DNA of 5,582 bases from Streptomyces sp. (GCA_003519485.1 DOWQ01000430.1:1-5582); one strand, 5' to 3'; shown: positions 1 through 5,582, numbered from the stretch's first letter. Notes: a model not told the origin generated them from the sequence alone. Translations and numbers: made by a program.

Positions 1-2213
1 CGGTCCGCCTCGGCGCACCCCGCCTCGATCTCACCGCGCGCCACCCGCACACGGGCCATCGCCCCGGCCGCGGCAGCCAGGACCGGAGCCGGAGCGTTGG
101 CCGGGTCGCCGAGGGCCGCCGCGCCGAACGCGTCGGTGGCCTCGTCCCACTCGCCGCGGGCCACCGCGAGCAGCCCGAGGACGAGATGCGCGTCGGCCGA
201 GATGCCGGACACACCCTGCGCCATGTCGAGGATCCGCCGCGCACGGTCGGCCAGGCCGTGCCACTCGCCGTTGTTCCACTCCAGCCGGAGCGCGGTGCCG
301 TCGATGATGCCCTGGAGGAACGGCGCACCGCACTCGGCGGCGAGCCGCTGACCCTCGCGGCGGAAGCGCTGCGCTGCGGTGTAGTGGCCGAGCCAGGTGG
401 TGGCCTCGGCGAGGTTGCCGCACAGGCGTGCGACCTGCAGGCGTTCAGCGGTGGTCCGCCCGGAGCCGATCATGACCTCGGCGTCGGCCCACGCCCCGGG
501 CTCGCCCAGGCTCATGCGCAGCGCGAGGTGGTTGCCGCGCACGGCCATCCGCAGCGCCCGGTCCGGGTCGTCCGCGACGAGTTCCTCGGCCTGGGTGATC
601 CACCGCTGGTAGACGGAGTACGGGTGCTCGCCCCAACTGGGCATGGCCAGGGCCGCCATCCCGCGGGCCGCGAGCGCAGGGCGGTCCCGCAGCTCCTCCA
701 CCGCGATCTCGGTGTCGACCCGGCCCTGCTCGTAGTTCCCGGCCTGGTTGTTGAGCAGCAGACCGAGGTTGAGCCGGATCTCGCCGCGCACCGGGTCCGG
801 GATGTCGTTGTCCTGCACGATGCGCCGCAGCAGCCCCGCGGCCCTGCGGTACGTCAGGCCGATCACCGCGGCCCGGCTGAGCTGGGTGGCGAGCCGGGCC
901 CGGTCGTCCGGCCGCAACTGCCGGTCGGAGAGCAGTCCTTCCAGGATCTCCACGGCGACGGCGGTGTCGCCCATCTCCCGGGCCGCCTCCGCCGCGGCCT
1001 CGCCGTGCCGGAGCCAGGTCCGGAGTTCGCCGGCCTGCCGTGCGTGGTACGCGAGCTGGACGAGCGGGGGCGGATCGCTCTCGGCGAGTGCGGCCATCAC
1101 CCGGCGGTGCAGCCGGCGGCGGTCGACGCCGGGCAGGCTGTTGTAGACCGTCTGCTGGGCGAGGCCGTGACGGAAGCCGTACCGGTCGTCACCGCAGTCG
1201 TACAGCACCCCGGCCAGCAGCGCCTCGCGGATGCCGCCGGAGGAGTCGCCGCCGCCGTCCACGACAGCGGTGATCAGGTCCTCACCGGCCGGGATGCGCA
1301 GGACGGCCGCCGCGCGGACCACGTCCACGGCGTGCGGGGAGAGGTCGGTCATCCGGTCGGCCATGGCGTCGCGCAGGAGCGTCGGAACCTCCATCGCGTC
1401 CAGTACGTCCCGCCCGGCGCTCCACCCCGGCCGGTCTCCGCTGCCGGCCAGCGAGCGGACCACCTCCTCCAGCACGAACGGGATGCCGGCGGTGCGTTCG
1501 TGCAGCTCGGCGGCGAGCGCGGCGGACACCTCCGCGGTGCCGGTGATCGCGGCGGTCAAACTGCGTACGGCGTGCACGTCCAGCGGCAGCAGCGGGACGA
1601 GCACGGCGGTGGTGCCCGGCGGATGCCGGTAGGCACGGCCGAGCGGGAGCGCTGCGCCGGGCAGGTCCTCGCGTCGGTAGCTGAGCACGGTCGACATGCC
1701 GCTCGGCGGGTCGTCGACCAGGAACCGGACGAGATCCCGGGTCCCGTCGTCGGCCCAGTGCAGATCCTCGACGACGATGACGATTCGGCCGAGGGACTCC
1801 AGCAGCGCCCGCACCGCGCGGAACAGCCGGTGCTGGCGGGCGCGGTGGTCCTGCAGCGCTTCGGGCGCGGGCGGCAGACGGTCGGCCAGCTCGGGCAGAT
1901 AGGAACGCAGCGCCCCGCACACGGGGTTGAGCCCGGTGGGCAGGTGGTGCCCGAGGTTCCGGAGCAGGTCGAAGAAGGGGCCGTACGGAAAGGGCTCGCG
2001 CAGCGGGTGGCAGGTGCCCAGCAGAATGCGACGGCCCCGGATCGAGGGGTGCTCCAGCGCCTCGCGGATCAGCCGGGTCTTGCCGATGCCCGCCTCGCCC
2101 TCGACGAGGGCCACCGACGGCGGGTGGGTGATCGCGTCGAGGAGGGCGTGCAGTTCACCGGTCCGTCCGACGAGGACCGGCGCTCCCGAACGGCGAAGGG
2201 CGGAATTGATCAT
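1..2213 (-). CDS. LAL-type LuxR-family regulator with N-terminal AAA/P-loop ATPase domain (partial, C-terminus off left edge)
   Basis: Seen: from an ATG at 2213 the minus strand is open to the window edge, giving 737 residues without a stop. Residues 13-28 (VLVGRTGELHALLDAI) open an AAA_16-type ATPase. Walker A is GEAGIGKT (39-46) and Walker B is VIVVEDLHWAD (145-155). A sensor-like VLSYRRED lies near 180. FRHGLAQQTVY followed by LPGVDRRRLHRRV (about 345-370) is the usual LAL signature after the ATPase. From about 400 the sequence is Ala/Leu/Arg-rich and TPR-like. Start choice: GGAG at 2220-2223 lies 6 nt before the ATG; an in-frame GTG at 2258 has no such support, and a stop follows upstream at 2262-2264. 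Family knowledge: LAL proteins are about 850-1000 residues with a C-terminal LuxR helix-turn-helix and often activate secondary-metabolite or catabolic genes in actinomycetes. The HTH is not visible, so an ATPase protein with another C-terminal domain remains possible. No TTA codon was noticed. Target genes are unknown. Confidence 0.88.
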   Translation of the reverse strand, partial: MINSALRRSGAPVLVGRTGELHALLDAITHPPSVALVEGEAGIGKTRLIREALEHPSIRGRRILLGTCHPLREPFPYGPFFDLLRNLGHHLPTGLNPVCGALRSYLPELADRLPPAPEALQDHRARQHRLFRAVRALLESLGRIVIVVEDLHWADDGTRDLVRFLVDDPPSGMSTVLSYRREDLPGAALPLGRAYRHPPGTTAVLVPLLPLDVHAVRSLTAAITGTAEVSAALAAELHERTAGIPFVLEEVVRSLAGSGDRPGWSAGRDVLDAMEVPTLLRDAMADRMTDLSPHAVDVVRAAAVLRIPAGEDLITAVVDGGGDSSGGIREALLAGVLYDCGDDRYGFRHGLAQQTVYNSLPGVDRRRLHRRVMAALAESDPPPLVQLAYHARQAGELRTWLRHGEAAAEAAREMGDTAVAVEILEGLLSDRQLRPDDRARLATQLSRAAVIGLTYRRAAGLLRRIVQDNDIPDPVRGEIRLNLGLLLNNQAGNYEQGRVDTEIAVEELRDRPALAARGMAALAMPSWGEHPYSVYQRWITQAEELVADDPDRALRMAVRGNHLALRMSLGEPGAWADAEVMIGSGRTTAERLQVARLCGNLAEATTWLGHYTAAQRFRREGQRLAAECGAPFLQGIIDGTALRLEWNNGEWHGLADRARRILDMAQGVSGISADAHLVLGLLAVARGEWDEATDAFGAAALGDPANAPAPVLAAAAGAMARVRVARGEIEAGCAEAD

Positions 2214-2219
2214 GGGGGA

Positions 2220-2223
2220 CTCC
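2220..2223 (-). promoter_or_regulatory. Ribosome binding site of the LAL regulator
   Basis: On the minus strand GGAG sits 6 nt before the ATG at 2213. It supports this start over the in-frame GTG at 2258. Confidence 0.65.
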
Positions 2224-2271
2224 GAGCCGCAGGGAGAGCCGTGGTGCGCCGCGACCACCTGTTACCAATCG

Positions 2272-2285
2272 GTCACAGCGGTGAC
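2272..2285. repeat. Short dyad in the leader of the LAL regulator
   Basis: Perfect 5-bp arms GTCAC and GTGAC are separated by AGCG. The dyad lies in the 112-nt gap between the small upstream gene and the LAL regulator, about 60-70 nt before the regulator's ATG. It could be a regulator half-site pair or chance; arms this short are weak evidence. Confidence 0.25.
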
Positions 2286-2325
2286 TGGTGAAGCTACTTT
2301 CCCGCGGACTGCGCAGGCAAGAGCT

Positions 2326-2700
2326 TTACGGACCCGCCGTTCCGCAGGTGGGCACGGTCCGCGGTGCGCCACCGCGGCCGGTTCCTGCCCGTCCCCGGCG
2401 GGGGCGCGCCGGGGAGGGTTCGGGCTCGGCCGGGTCGGAGTCGGCTGGATCGGGGCCGTCGCCGTAGTCCCATGCGTAGTCACCGGCGGTTCCGTCGGCG
2501 GCGAGCGAGGAGCGCGCGCCGATCCGGCAGGTGGTGTACAGCCGCCAGGCCACGAGTTCCGCGGTGGGATCGGAACCGGCGGACTGCGCCGGCGGCGCCG
2601 GCAGTGCCGAGGCCGGGGCCGATGGCCCGCCGATAACGGCAAGAGTCAGGGAGTCCGCCCCCGGCGATTTGCCGAAGGAGCTGGGGCGAGTTGGTGCCAT
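2326..2700 (-). CDS. Hypothetical small protein, 124 aa
   Basis: I do not recognise this protein. Seen: ATG at 2698-2700, GGAAGG 8 nt upstream, stop TAA at 2326-2328. The frame has mostly G/C third positions and a balanced mix of Asp, Glu, Tyr, Trp and Thr, unlike the overlapping frames, which are Arg/Pro-rich noise. The N-terminal third (MAPTRPSSFGKSPGADSLTL onward) is Ser/Pro/Ala-rich. A more structured-looking core around residues 50-75 includes AELVAWRLYTTCRIGARSS. An acidic, Pro-rich stretch follows (DYAWDYGDGPDPADSDPAEP), then a basic Arg/Gly tail. There are two Cys, one in the core and one near the C-terminus. I see no signal peptide or membrane helix. It lies 112 nt upstream of the LAL regulator on the same strand, so the two may be co-transcribed. 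The frame can be extended to an ATG at 2904, but the added 68 residues look non-coding and lack a clear ribosome binding site. Confidence 0.6.
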   Translation of the reverse strand: MAPTRPSSFGKSPGADSLTLAVIGGPSAPASALPAPPAQSAGSDPTAELVAWRLYTTCRIGARSSLAADGTAGDYAWDYGDGPDPADSDPAEPEPSPARPRRGRAGTGRGGAPRTVPTCGTAGP

Positions 2701-2708
2701 CGTTCCGA

Positions 2709-2714
2709 CCTTCC
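2709..2714 (-). promoter_or_regulatory. Ribosome binding site of the 124-aa hypothetical gene
   Basis: On the minus strand GGAAGG lies 8 nt before the ATG at 2700. It decides the start of this gene against the longer in-frame options near 2877 and 2904. Confidence 0.6.
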
Positions 2715-2763
2715 CGTAGCACGCGCGGACGCCCGCGGACCGAGGCAGTGCGGACCGGGGTGA

Positions 2764-2800
2764 CCGGTGCCGCGCAACCTTCACATCGGCACGGCACCGG
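2764..2800. repeat. Perfect 9-bp inverted repeat upstream of the small hypothetical gene
   Basis: Arms CCGGTGCCG (2764-2772) and CGGCACCGG (2792-2800) are exact reverse complements separated by 19 nt. The right arm overlaps a tandem CGGCA-type repeat (2787-2797). It lies 64-100 nt upstream of the ATG at 2700, where a promoter, operator or 5' UTR hairpin of the minus-strand unit would be expected. Function is inferred from position only. Confidence 0.45.
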
Positions 2801-2906
2801 CACTCTTCCGCGAGAACCCGGGGGCGGGCAGGCGCTGACGGACCTCGCCCGGCCGGGACTCTCTGCCTCGGGCTCATGCTGGGCGGGTGGGAGAGGCCCA
2901 GCAATC

Positions 2907-2919
2907 CGTAGCCCCTACG
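2907..2919. repeat. Compact dyad CGTAG-CCC-CTACG
   Basis: Perfect 5-bp arms with a 3-nt centre, directly followed by TATTCAATGG, in a locally less GC-rich stretch. It could be a small operator. No regulator family can be named from it. Confidence 0.3.
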
Positions 2920-3072
2920 TATTCAATGGGCCGCCGCCGACCCCCTGCGCCGGGCCCGCTCCGTAGGCCGCTCCTGCCGTCGCACCACCGAACCTCTGGC
3001 CGCGACGCGGCGCCGCGCATCGGGACACAGCGGCGAAATGTCCGACAACGGGCAGCGGCTCGGCGGCGGAAA

Positions 3073-3141
3073 CCCCACCCGGGAGACTCATCAGGCCGTT
3101 TCTGGCTTGCTTCGTTCCTCGACATCCCGGAGCGGGTGGGG
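3073..3141. repeat. Inverted repeat with 9-bp perfect arms
   Basis: CCCCACCCG (3073-3081) and CGGGTGGGG (3133-3141) are exact reverse complements 51 nt apart. The stem can be drawn as 12 paired positions if GGGA (3081-3084) pairs with TCCC (3125-3128) and GGAGC (3129-3133) bulges out. It is not followed by a T-run on either strand, so it does not look like an intrinsic terminator. Confidence 0.4.
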
Positions 3142-3155
3142 CTACCGCGACTCGC

Positions 3156-3204
3156 GTCCGGGCAGTCCGGCAACCTCATCAGGACGGCAGCCCGGACGAG
3201 GTTG
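3156..3204. repeat. Two interleaved inverted repeats (mutually exclusive hairpins)
   Basis: Repeat A is GTCCGGGC (3156-3163) with GCCCGGAC (3190-3197). Repeat B is CAACCTC (3171-3177) with GAGGTTG (3198-3204). Both are perfect, and their order A-B-A'-B' means the hairpins interlock. No nucleotides separate A' and B', so a classical H-type pseudoknot would be strained; alternative hairpins are likelier. GTCCGG also recurs at 3165-3170. The segment lies just upstream of the peptidase promoter region. Confidence 0.4.
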
Positions 3205-3265
3205 AACACAAGCTCACCTCTGGCGCTCGGACAGCTTCGATGCTAGAAATTCGTTGCACATCTCA

Positions 3266-3271
3266 TATAAC
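3266..3271 (+). promoter_or_regulatory. Candidate -10 element of the M20 peptidase gene
   Basis: TATAAC occurs in the most A/T-rich stretch of the intergenic region (about 3241-3276). It predicts a transcription start near 3278, about 35 nt before the GTG start. No good -35 hexamer is present at 16-18 bp, so an activator or an alternative sigma factor may be needed, or this is not the real element. Confidence 0.35.
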
Positions 3272-3278
3272 GCAATGA

Positions 3279-3299
3279 GCGTTGCGCATAGCGCAACGC
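3279..3299. promoter_or_regulatory. Palindromic operator upstream of the M20 peptidase gene
   Basis: GCGTTGCGC (3279-3287) and GCGCAACGC (3291-3299) are perfect 9-bp arms around ATA. More copies of the half-site surround it: AACGCAA occurs at 3269-3275 and again at 3295-3301, and TTGCAC lies at 3254-3259. The palindrome sits between the candidate -10 element and the ribosome binding site, where a bound repressor would block transcription. Its size and symmetry suit a dimeric HTH repressor (for example GntR, IclR, LacI or MarR type). No such regulator gene is in the window, so the cognate protein is unknown. Confidence 0.65.
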
Positions 3300-3300
3300 A

Positions 3301-3307
3301 AGGGGAG
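3301..3307 (+). promoter_or_regulatory. Ribosome binding site of the M20 peptidase gene
   Basis: AGGGGAG lies 6 nt before the GTG at 3314. It fixes that start and argues against the longer TTG-started frame at 3254, which would translate through the operator. Confidence 0.75.
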
Positions 3308-3313
3308 TTGATC

Positions 3314-4450
3314 GTGACAGACGTCGAAGCCCTGCTCGGGGAGCTCATAGCGTTTCCGAGTGTCAATCCCCGTGGCAGACCGGAGGCGGCAGAGACACCG
3401 CTGGCTCGGTGGATCGCTCAATGGGCGTCCGAACGCGGCATGGACGTTCATACGCAAGAGGTTCTCGACGGACGGCTCAACGTGGTCGTCACCCTGCCGG
3501 GGACCAGCGCCGAGGTGATCCTGCTCGAGACGCATCTGGACACGGTCGAAGCAGACGCCATGGCCGTCGAACCGTTCACACCGACGAGGCTCGATGGGCG
3601 GATCTACGGGCGAGGGGCGTGCGATGCCAAGGGCCCACTGGCGGTGTTCATGGCCGCGATGGATGCCGTCCGGTGCAAGGGACTACCGCACCACACGGTC
3701 GTGCTCGCCGGCGTCGTCGACGAGGAGCACCAGTACAAGGGAGTGCAGGAGTTCCGCACGCTCGGTATCAAGCCGATCGGGGCGGTCATCGGTGAACCGA
3801 CGAGGCTGCGCATGGTGACGGCGCACAAGGGATGCATGCGCTGTGTCATCACCGCTTCGGGGCCCGGCGGGCACAGTTCGGAACCCTGGGGCAGGACCAA
3901 CCCGATCGAAACGATCGCCGAGGTGATCAAGTACCTCAGTACGGAGGAGTCCGCGCGGTTGTCCGCCGACGAACGACCGCTCGTCGGGCCACCCTCTCTG
4001 GCCGTCACCCTGATCAGCGGTGGCCAGGGCCCCAACGTCCTGCCGGACACCGCCGCCATCACCGTCGACCGGCGGACGGTCGCGGGCGAGGATCCCCACG
4101 AGGTGTGGCAGGCGCTCTCGGACGACCTGTGCTCCCGCTGGCCGGACAACCTGGGCGTCGCGCCGCCGCACATCGTCGACTACGCCCTCCAGACCGACCC
4201 CGCCGACCCGTTCGTCGAGTCCTTCGCACGCGTCCTGGCCGAGCACTCGCTCGAGCACCGGCCCAAGGGCGTCGGGCACGGCACCGACGCCTCCAAGATC
4301 GCCCTGGACGGGATACCAGCGGTGGTGTTCGGGCCCGGCTCGATCGAGTCCGCGCACACGCCGGACGAGTTCGTGCCCATCGAGGACCTGCACAGAGCCC
4401 AGACGGTCATCGAAGCCCTGCTGACCACCACGGCCGAGAAGAGCGGGTGA
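3314..4450 (+). CDS. M20 family metallopeptidase (ArgE/DapE/CPG2-like amidohydrolase)
   Basis: A 378-residue di-zinc hydrolase that cleaves an amide bond in an N-acylated amino acid, dipeptide or related compound, probably in the cytoplasm because no signal peptide is seen. The M20 motifs are present in order: ETHLD with metal ligand His74 and nearby Asp76; GRGACDAKG with bridging Asp104; VVDEEH with catalytic Glu137 and ligand Glu138; GEPT with Glu161; the dimerisation-domain motif GPGGHSSEP around His187; GGQGPNVLP; and a C-terminal SAHTPDEF with ligand His348. No key residue is missing and the length is normal for the family. Start: GTG at 3314 with AGGGGAG 6 nt upstream; the protein then begins MTDVEALLGELIAFPSVNP, as usual for M20 enzymes. 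Substrate cannot be told from sequence: acetylornithine deacetylase, succinyl-diaminopimelate desuccinylase and carboxypeptidase G2-like roles are all possible. The transporter fragment 168 nt downstream and the upstream operator suggest an inducible catabolic role rather than core arginine or lysine synthesis. Confidence 0.92.
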   Translation: MTDVEALLGELIAFPSVNPRGRPEAAETPLARWIAQWASERGMDVHTQEVLDGRLNVVVTLPGTSAEVILLETHLDTVEADAMAVEPFTPTRLDGRIYGRGACDAKGPLAVFMAAMDAVRCKGLPHHTVVLAGVVDEEHQYKGVQEFRTLGIKPIGAVIGEPTRLRMVTAHKGCMRCVITASGPGGHSSEPWGRTNPIETIAEVIKYLSTEESARLSADERPLVGPPSLAVTLISGGQGPNVLPDTAAITVDRRTVAGEDPHEVWQALSDDLCSRWPDNLGVAPPHIVDYALQTDPADPFVESFARVLAEHSLEHRPKGVGHGTDASKIALDGIPAVVFGPGSIESAHTPDEFVPIEDLHRAQTVIEALLTTTAEKSG

Positions 4451-4539
4451 CACGGGGGCGCCCAGCCCACCGAACACCCGAAGCGCCGAACAATTCCAGC
4501 GCCTGCCGCCCAACGCCCGCCACCGCACCGAGCAGCTGA

Positions 4540-4556
4540 GATCGTCGACGACGATC
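4540..4556. repeat. Palindrome between peptidase and transporter genes
   Basis: Perfect 7-bp arms GATCGTC and GACGATC flank GAC. A fully self-complementary TCGTCGACGA (4542-4551) overlaps it. It lies 63 nt before the transporter's GTG and has no T-run after it. It could be an operator for the transporter gene or a processing or attenuation hairpin; it differs in sequence from the operator at 3279-3299. Confidence 0.35.
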
Positions 4557-4608
4557 ACGCGGTGGCGACCGTCCTCGAGGCCCCTGAGGTTCTCCGCAAC
4601 ACGTCAAA

Positions 4609-4613
4609 GGTGG
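4609..4613 (+). promoter_or_regulatory. Ribosome binding site of the transporter gene
   Basis: GGTGG, within AAAGGTGGA, lies 5 nt before the GTG at 4619. It supports 4619 as the original start even though that frame does not lead into the transporter body. Confidence 0.5.
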
Positions 4614-4618
4614 AATGC

Positions 4619-5582
4619 GTGTCCACAACAACGCTGCACAGGACCACCCGGCGCCGGGGAGGGCCCACAGGCGCCCATCACGGCCAAGCTGATGCACAAC
4701 TGGTTCCCCACCTCCGAGCGCGGCACCGCCATCGGCATCGCCAACGCGGCCACCCCGCTCGGAGGAGCCGTCGGCACCCCTGTCGTCGTGGCCATCATGT
4801 CTGCCACCAACGGCAACTGGCGCCTGCCGTTCATCGTCTTCGGCGCGCTGGGCGTACTCGCCCTCATCGGCTGGCTCGCCGTGGTCCGTGACACGCCCGA
4901 GCAGCACCCCAAGGCCAATGCGGCCGAGGCCGAGCACATCCGGCCCAAGGACGTGGAGGGGGCCGAAGACGAGGCGTCGACCACGGGCGACCGTCCATGG
5001 TGGCACTACCTCAAGCTGCCGGTGGTCTGGTCGACCGCGCTGGCGTACTTCGGCTACGCATGGATCCTGTGGACCTTCCTGAGCTGGTTCCCCACCTTCC
5101 TCGTCCAGGAACGGGGCATCGACCTCAGCCAGCTCGCCTGGGCGGGAGCCATTCCCTGGGTCGGCGGCTTCCTGGGACTGACACTGGGCGGATATGCCAC
5201 CGATCGCCTCGTACGAAGGAGCGGCAAGCCGCTGGCACCACGCCGCAACAACGTCGTGATCTGCCTGGGCATCTCCAGCCTGCTGTTCGGCCTCATCGGC
5301 ACGGTCAACAGCACCCTGACCGCCATCGTCGTCATGACCGCTGTCGTGTTCTTCCTCTACCTCACCGGGGCCCAGTACTGGGTCATCATCGGCGAAGCCG
5401 TCCCCAGGCACAGCTACGGGGCCGTCGCGGGCGCCGTTCAGATGTTTGCGACCACCGCGTCGATCATCGCCCCGCTTGTCACCGGCTACCTGATCGACTC
5501 TGCCGCCGGGTGGTTCGGCACTTTCCTGCTGGCGGCCGTCATCGCGCTGCTCGGGACAGTGATGCTCGCCATCTTCGGGAGA
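4619..5582 (+). pseudogene. MFS transporter, anion:cation symporter-like, with internal deletion and frameshift (partial, C-terminus off right edge)
   Basis: A 12-helix proton-coupled importer of organic anions in the cell membrane, as judged from its family. Seen: the frame containing 4653-5582 (310 codons, no stop to the edge) reads GEGPQAPITAKLMHNWF, then SERGTA, TM5, TM6 (WRLPFIVFGALGVLALIGWL), a polar central loop, TM7-TM8, the loop motif GGYATDRLVRRSGK, and TM9-TM12. This is the ACS-family pattern starting within TM4; TM1-TM3 are absent. No start with a ribosome binding site exists in that frame; the first ATG (4692) lies in the TM4/5 region. In another frame, GTG at 4619 has a ribosome binding site and encodes MSTTTLHRTTRRRGG, a typical Arg-rich transporter N-terminus. 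That frame leaves the transporter sequence at about 4650-4663 and stops at 4889-4891. I infer an out-of-frame deletion of TM1-TM3, so no functional protein is expected. An assembly error is the main alternative. Confidence 0.72.

Larger units (their letters stand above)
2701..3253. other. Long intergenic region without a convincing gene
   Basis: Both strands were read. Frames open here (minus 2874-3209, plus 2887-3246, plus 2691-2966) have mixed third positions, many Arg/Pro/Ser residues and no recognisable domain, so I treat them as non-coding. What the region does hold is a series of inverted repeats (2764-2800, 2907-2919, 3073-3141, 3156-3197, 3171-3204) and a 9-bp direct repeat CTCATCAGG at 3087-3095 and 3175-3183. 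It separates the minus-strand regulatory genes from the plus-strand peptidase gene, so it should carry divergent promoters. Confidence 0.5.

Noticed and set aside
186..2291. A 701-codon open frame on the plus strand.
   Set aside because: It is antisense to the LAL regulator, whose strand carries clear Walker A, Walker B and LAL motifs. Its translation is Gly/Arg/Val/Gln-rich with no domain. Long antisense frames are common in high-GC genes.
2326..2700. Lasso-peptide precursor reading of the small protein (Thr at -2 before GDYAWDYGD, Asp at ring position 9).
   Set aside because: The leader lacks the usual Tyr-Pro-Leu-Gly recognition pattern, the tail is long and charged, and no lasso protease, cyclase or recognition gene is in the window.
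3060..3190. Hammerhead ribozyme suggested by two minus-strand CTGATGAG boxes and a nearby GAAAC.
   Set aside because: GAAAC lies only 4 nt before one CTGATGAG and no GAAA follows a stem II after either. No permutation gives the three-stem core.
2874..3209. Minus-strand frame of 111 codons starting at a GTG with a possible AGAGGTGA upstream.
   Set aside because: Third positions are mixed, rare codons such as AGG, AGT and TTG are frequent, and no motif is seen. The region is better explained as intergenic with dyads.
2887..3246. Plus-strand frame of 119 codons reaching the peptidase promoter.
   Set aside because: No ribosome binding site, Arg/Pro/Ser-rich noise-like translation, and it runs through several inverted repeats.
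3254..3313. 20-residue N-terminal extension of the peptidase from a TTG at 3254.
   Set aside because: It would translate the candidate promoter and operator. The GTG at 3314 has a strong ribosome binding site and gives the usual M20 N-terminus.
4450..4480. Possible intrinsic terminator after the peptidase gene (CGGGTG at 4444-4449 with CACCCG at 4475-4480).
   Set aside because: 6-bp stem with a 25-nt loop, part of it inside the coding sequence, and no T-run. Too weak to call.
3683..4558. A 291-codon open frame on the minus strand.
   Set aside because: It is antisense to the M20 peptidase, whose metal-binding motifs are intact on the plus strand.
4407..5411. A 334-codon open frame on the minus strand.
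   Set aside because: It is antisense to the MFS transporter, which shows recognisable helices and motifs on the plus strand. The minus frame is Asp/Gly/Glu/Arg-rich without domain features.

Overview
The window is high-GC DNA with strong G/C preference at third codon positions. With the gene types present (a large LuxR-type ATPase regulator, an M20 metallopeptidase, an MFS transporter), this fits a streptomycete-like actinomycete chromosome. That assignment is inferred from composition and gene content only.

Left part (1-2213, minus strand): one long partial gene whose C-terminus lies off the left edge. It has an N-terminal P-loop ATPase followed by a long helical region, as in LAL-type (large ATP-binding LuxR-like) regulators. 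The DNA-binding end is not in the window. Upstream of it on the same strand (2326-2700) is a small gene for an unrecognised 124-residue protein, with a good ribosome binding site and coding-like codon use.

Middle part (2701-3313): about 0.6 kb in which I see no convincing gene. It contains several perfect inverted repeats: 2764-2800, 2907-2919, 3073-3141, and the interleaved pair 3156-3204. Next to the peptidase gene it ends in an A/T-richer promoter-like stretch with a near-perfect 21-bp palindrome (3279-3299), which looks like an operator.

Right part (3314-5582, plus strand): an intact M20-family metallopeptidase/deacylase (3314-4450), then an MFS transporter of the anion:cation symporter type running off the right edge. 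The transporter looks broken. A plausible start and 15-residue N-terminus sit at 4619-4663, but the sequence then jumps, in another reading frame, straight into transmembrane helix 4. Helices 1-3 are missing. The GC-rich segment at the join can be read sensibly in both frames, which suggests a deletion between short direct repeats, or an assembly fault.

Taken together, the right half looks like a small catabolic unit (import of an acylated or peptide-like compound, then hydrolysis) under a local operator, with its transporter possibly inactivated. The left half is a separate, divergently oriented regulatory unit. I found no mobile element, CRISPR array or RNA gene. I do not see a clearly new multi-gene system; the main leads are the transporter junction, the operator, the unknown small protein and the dyad-rich intergenic segment.
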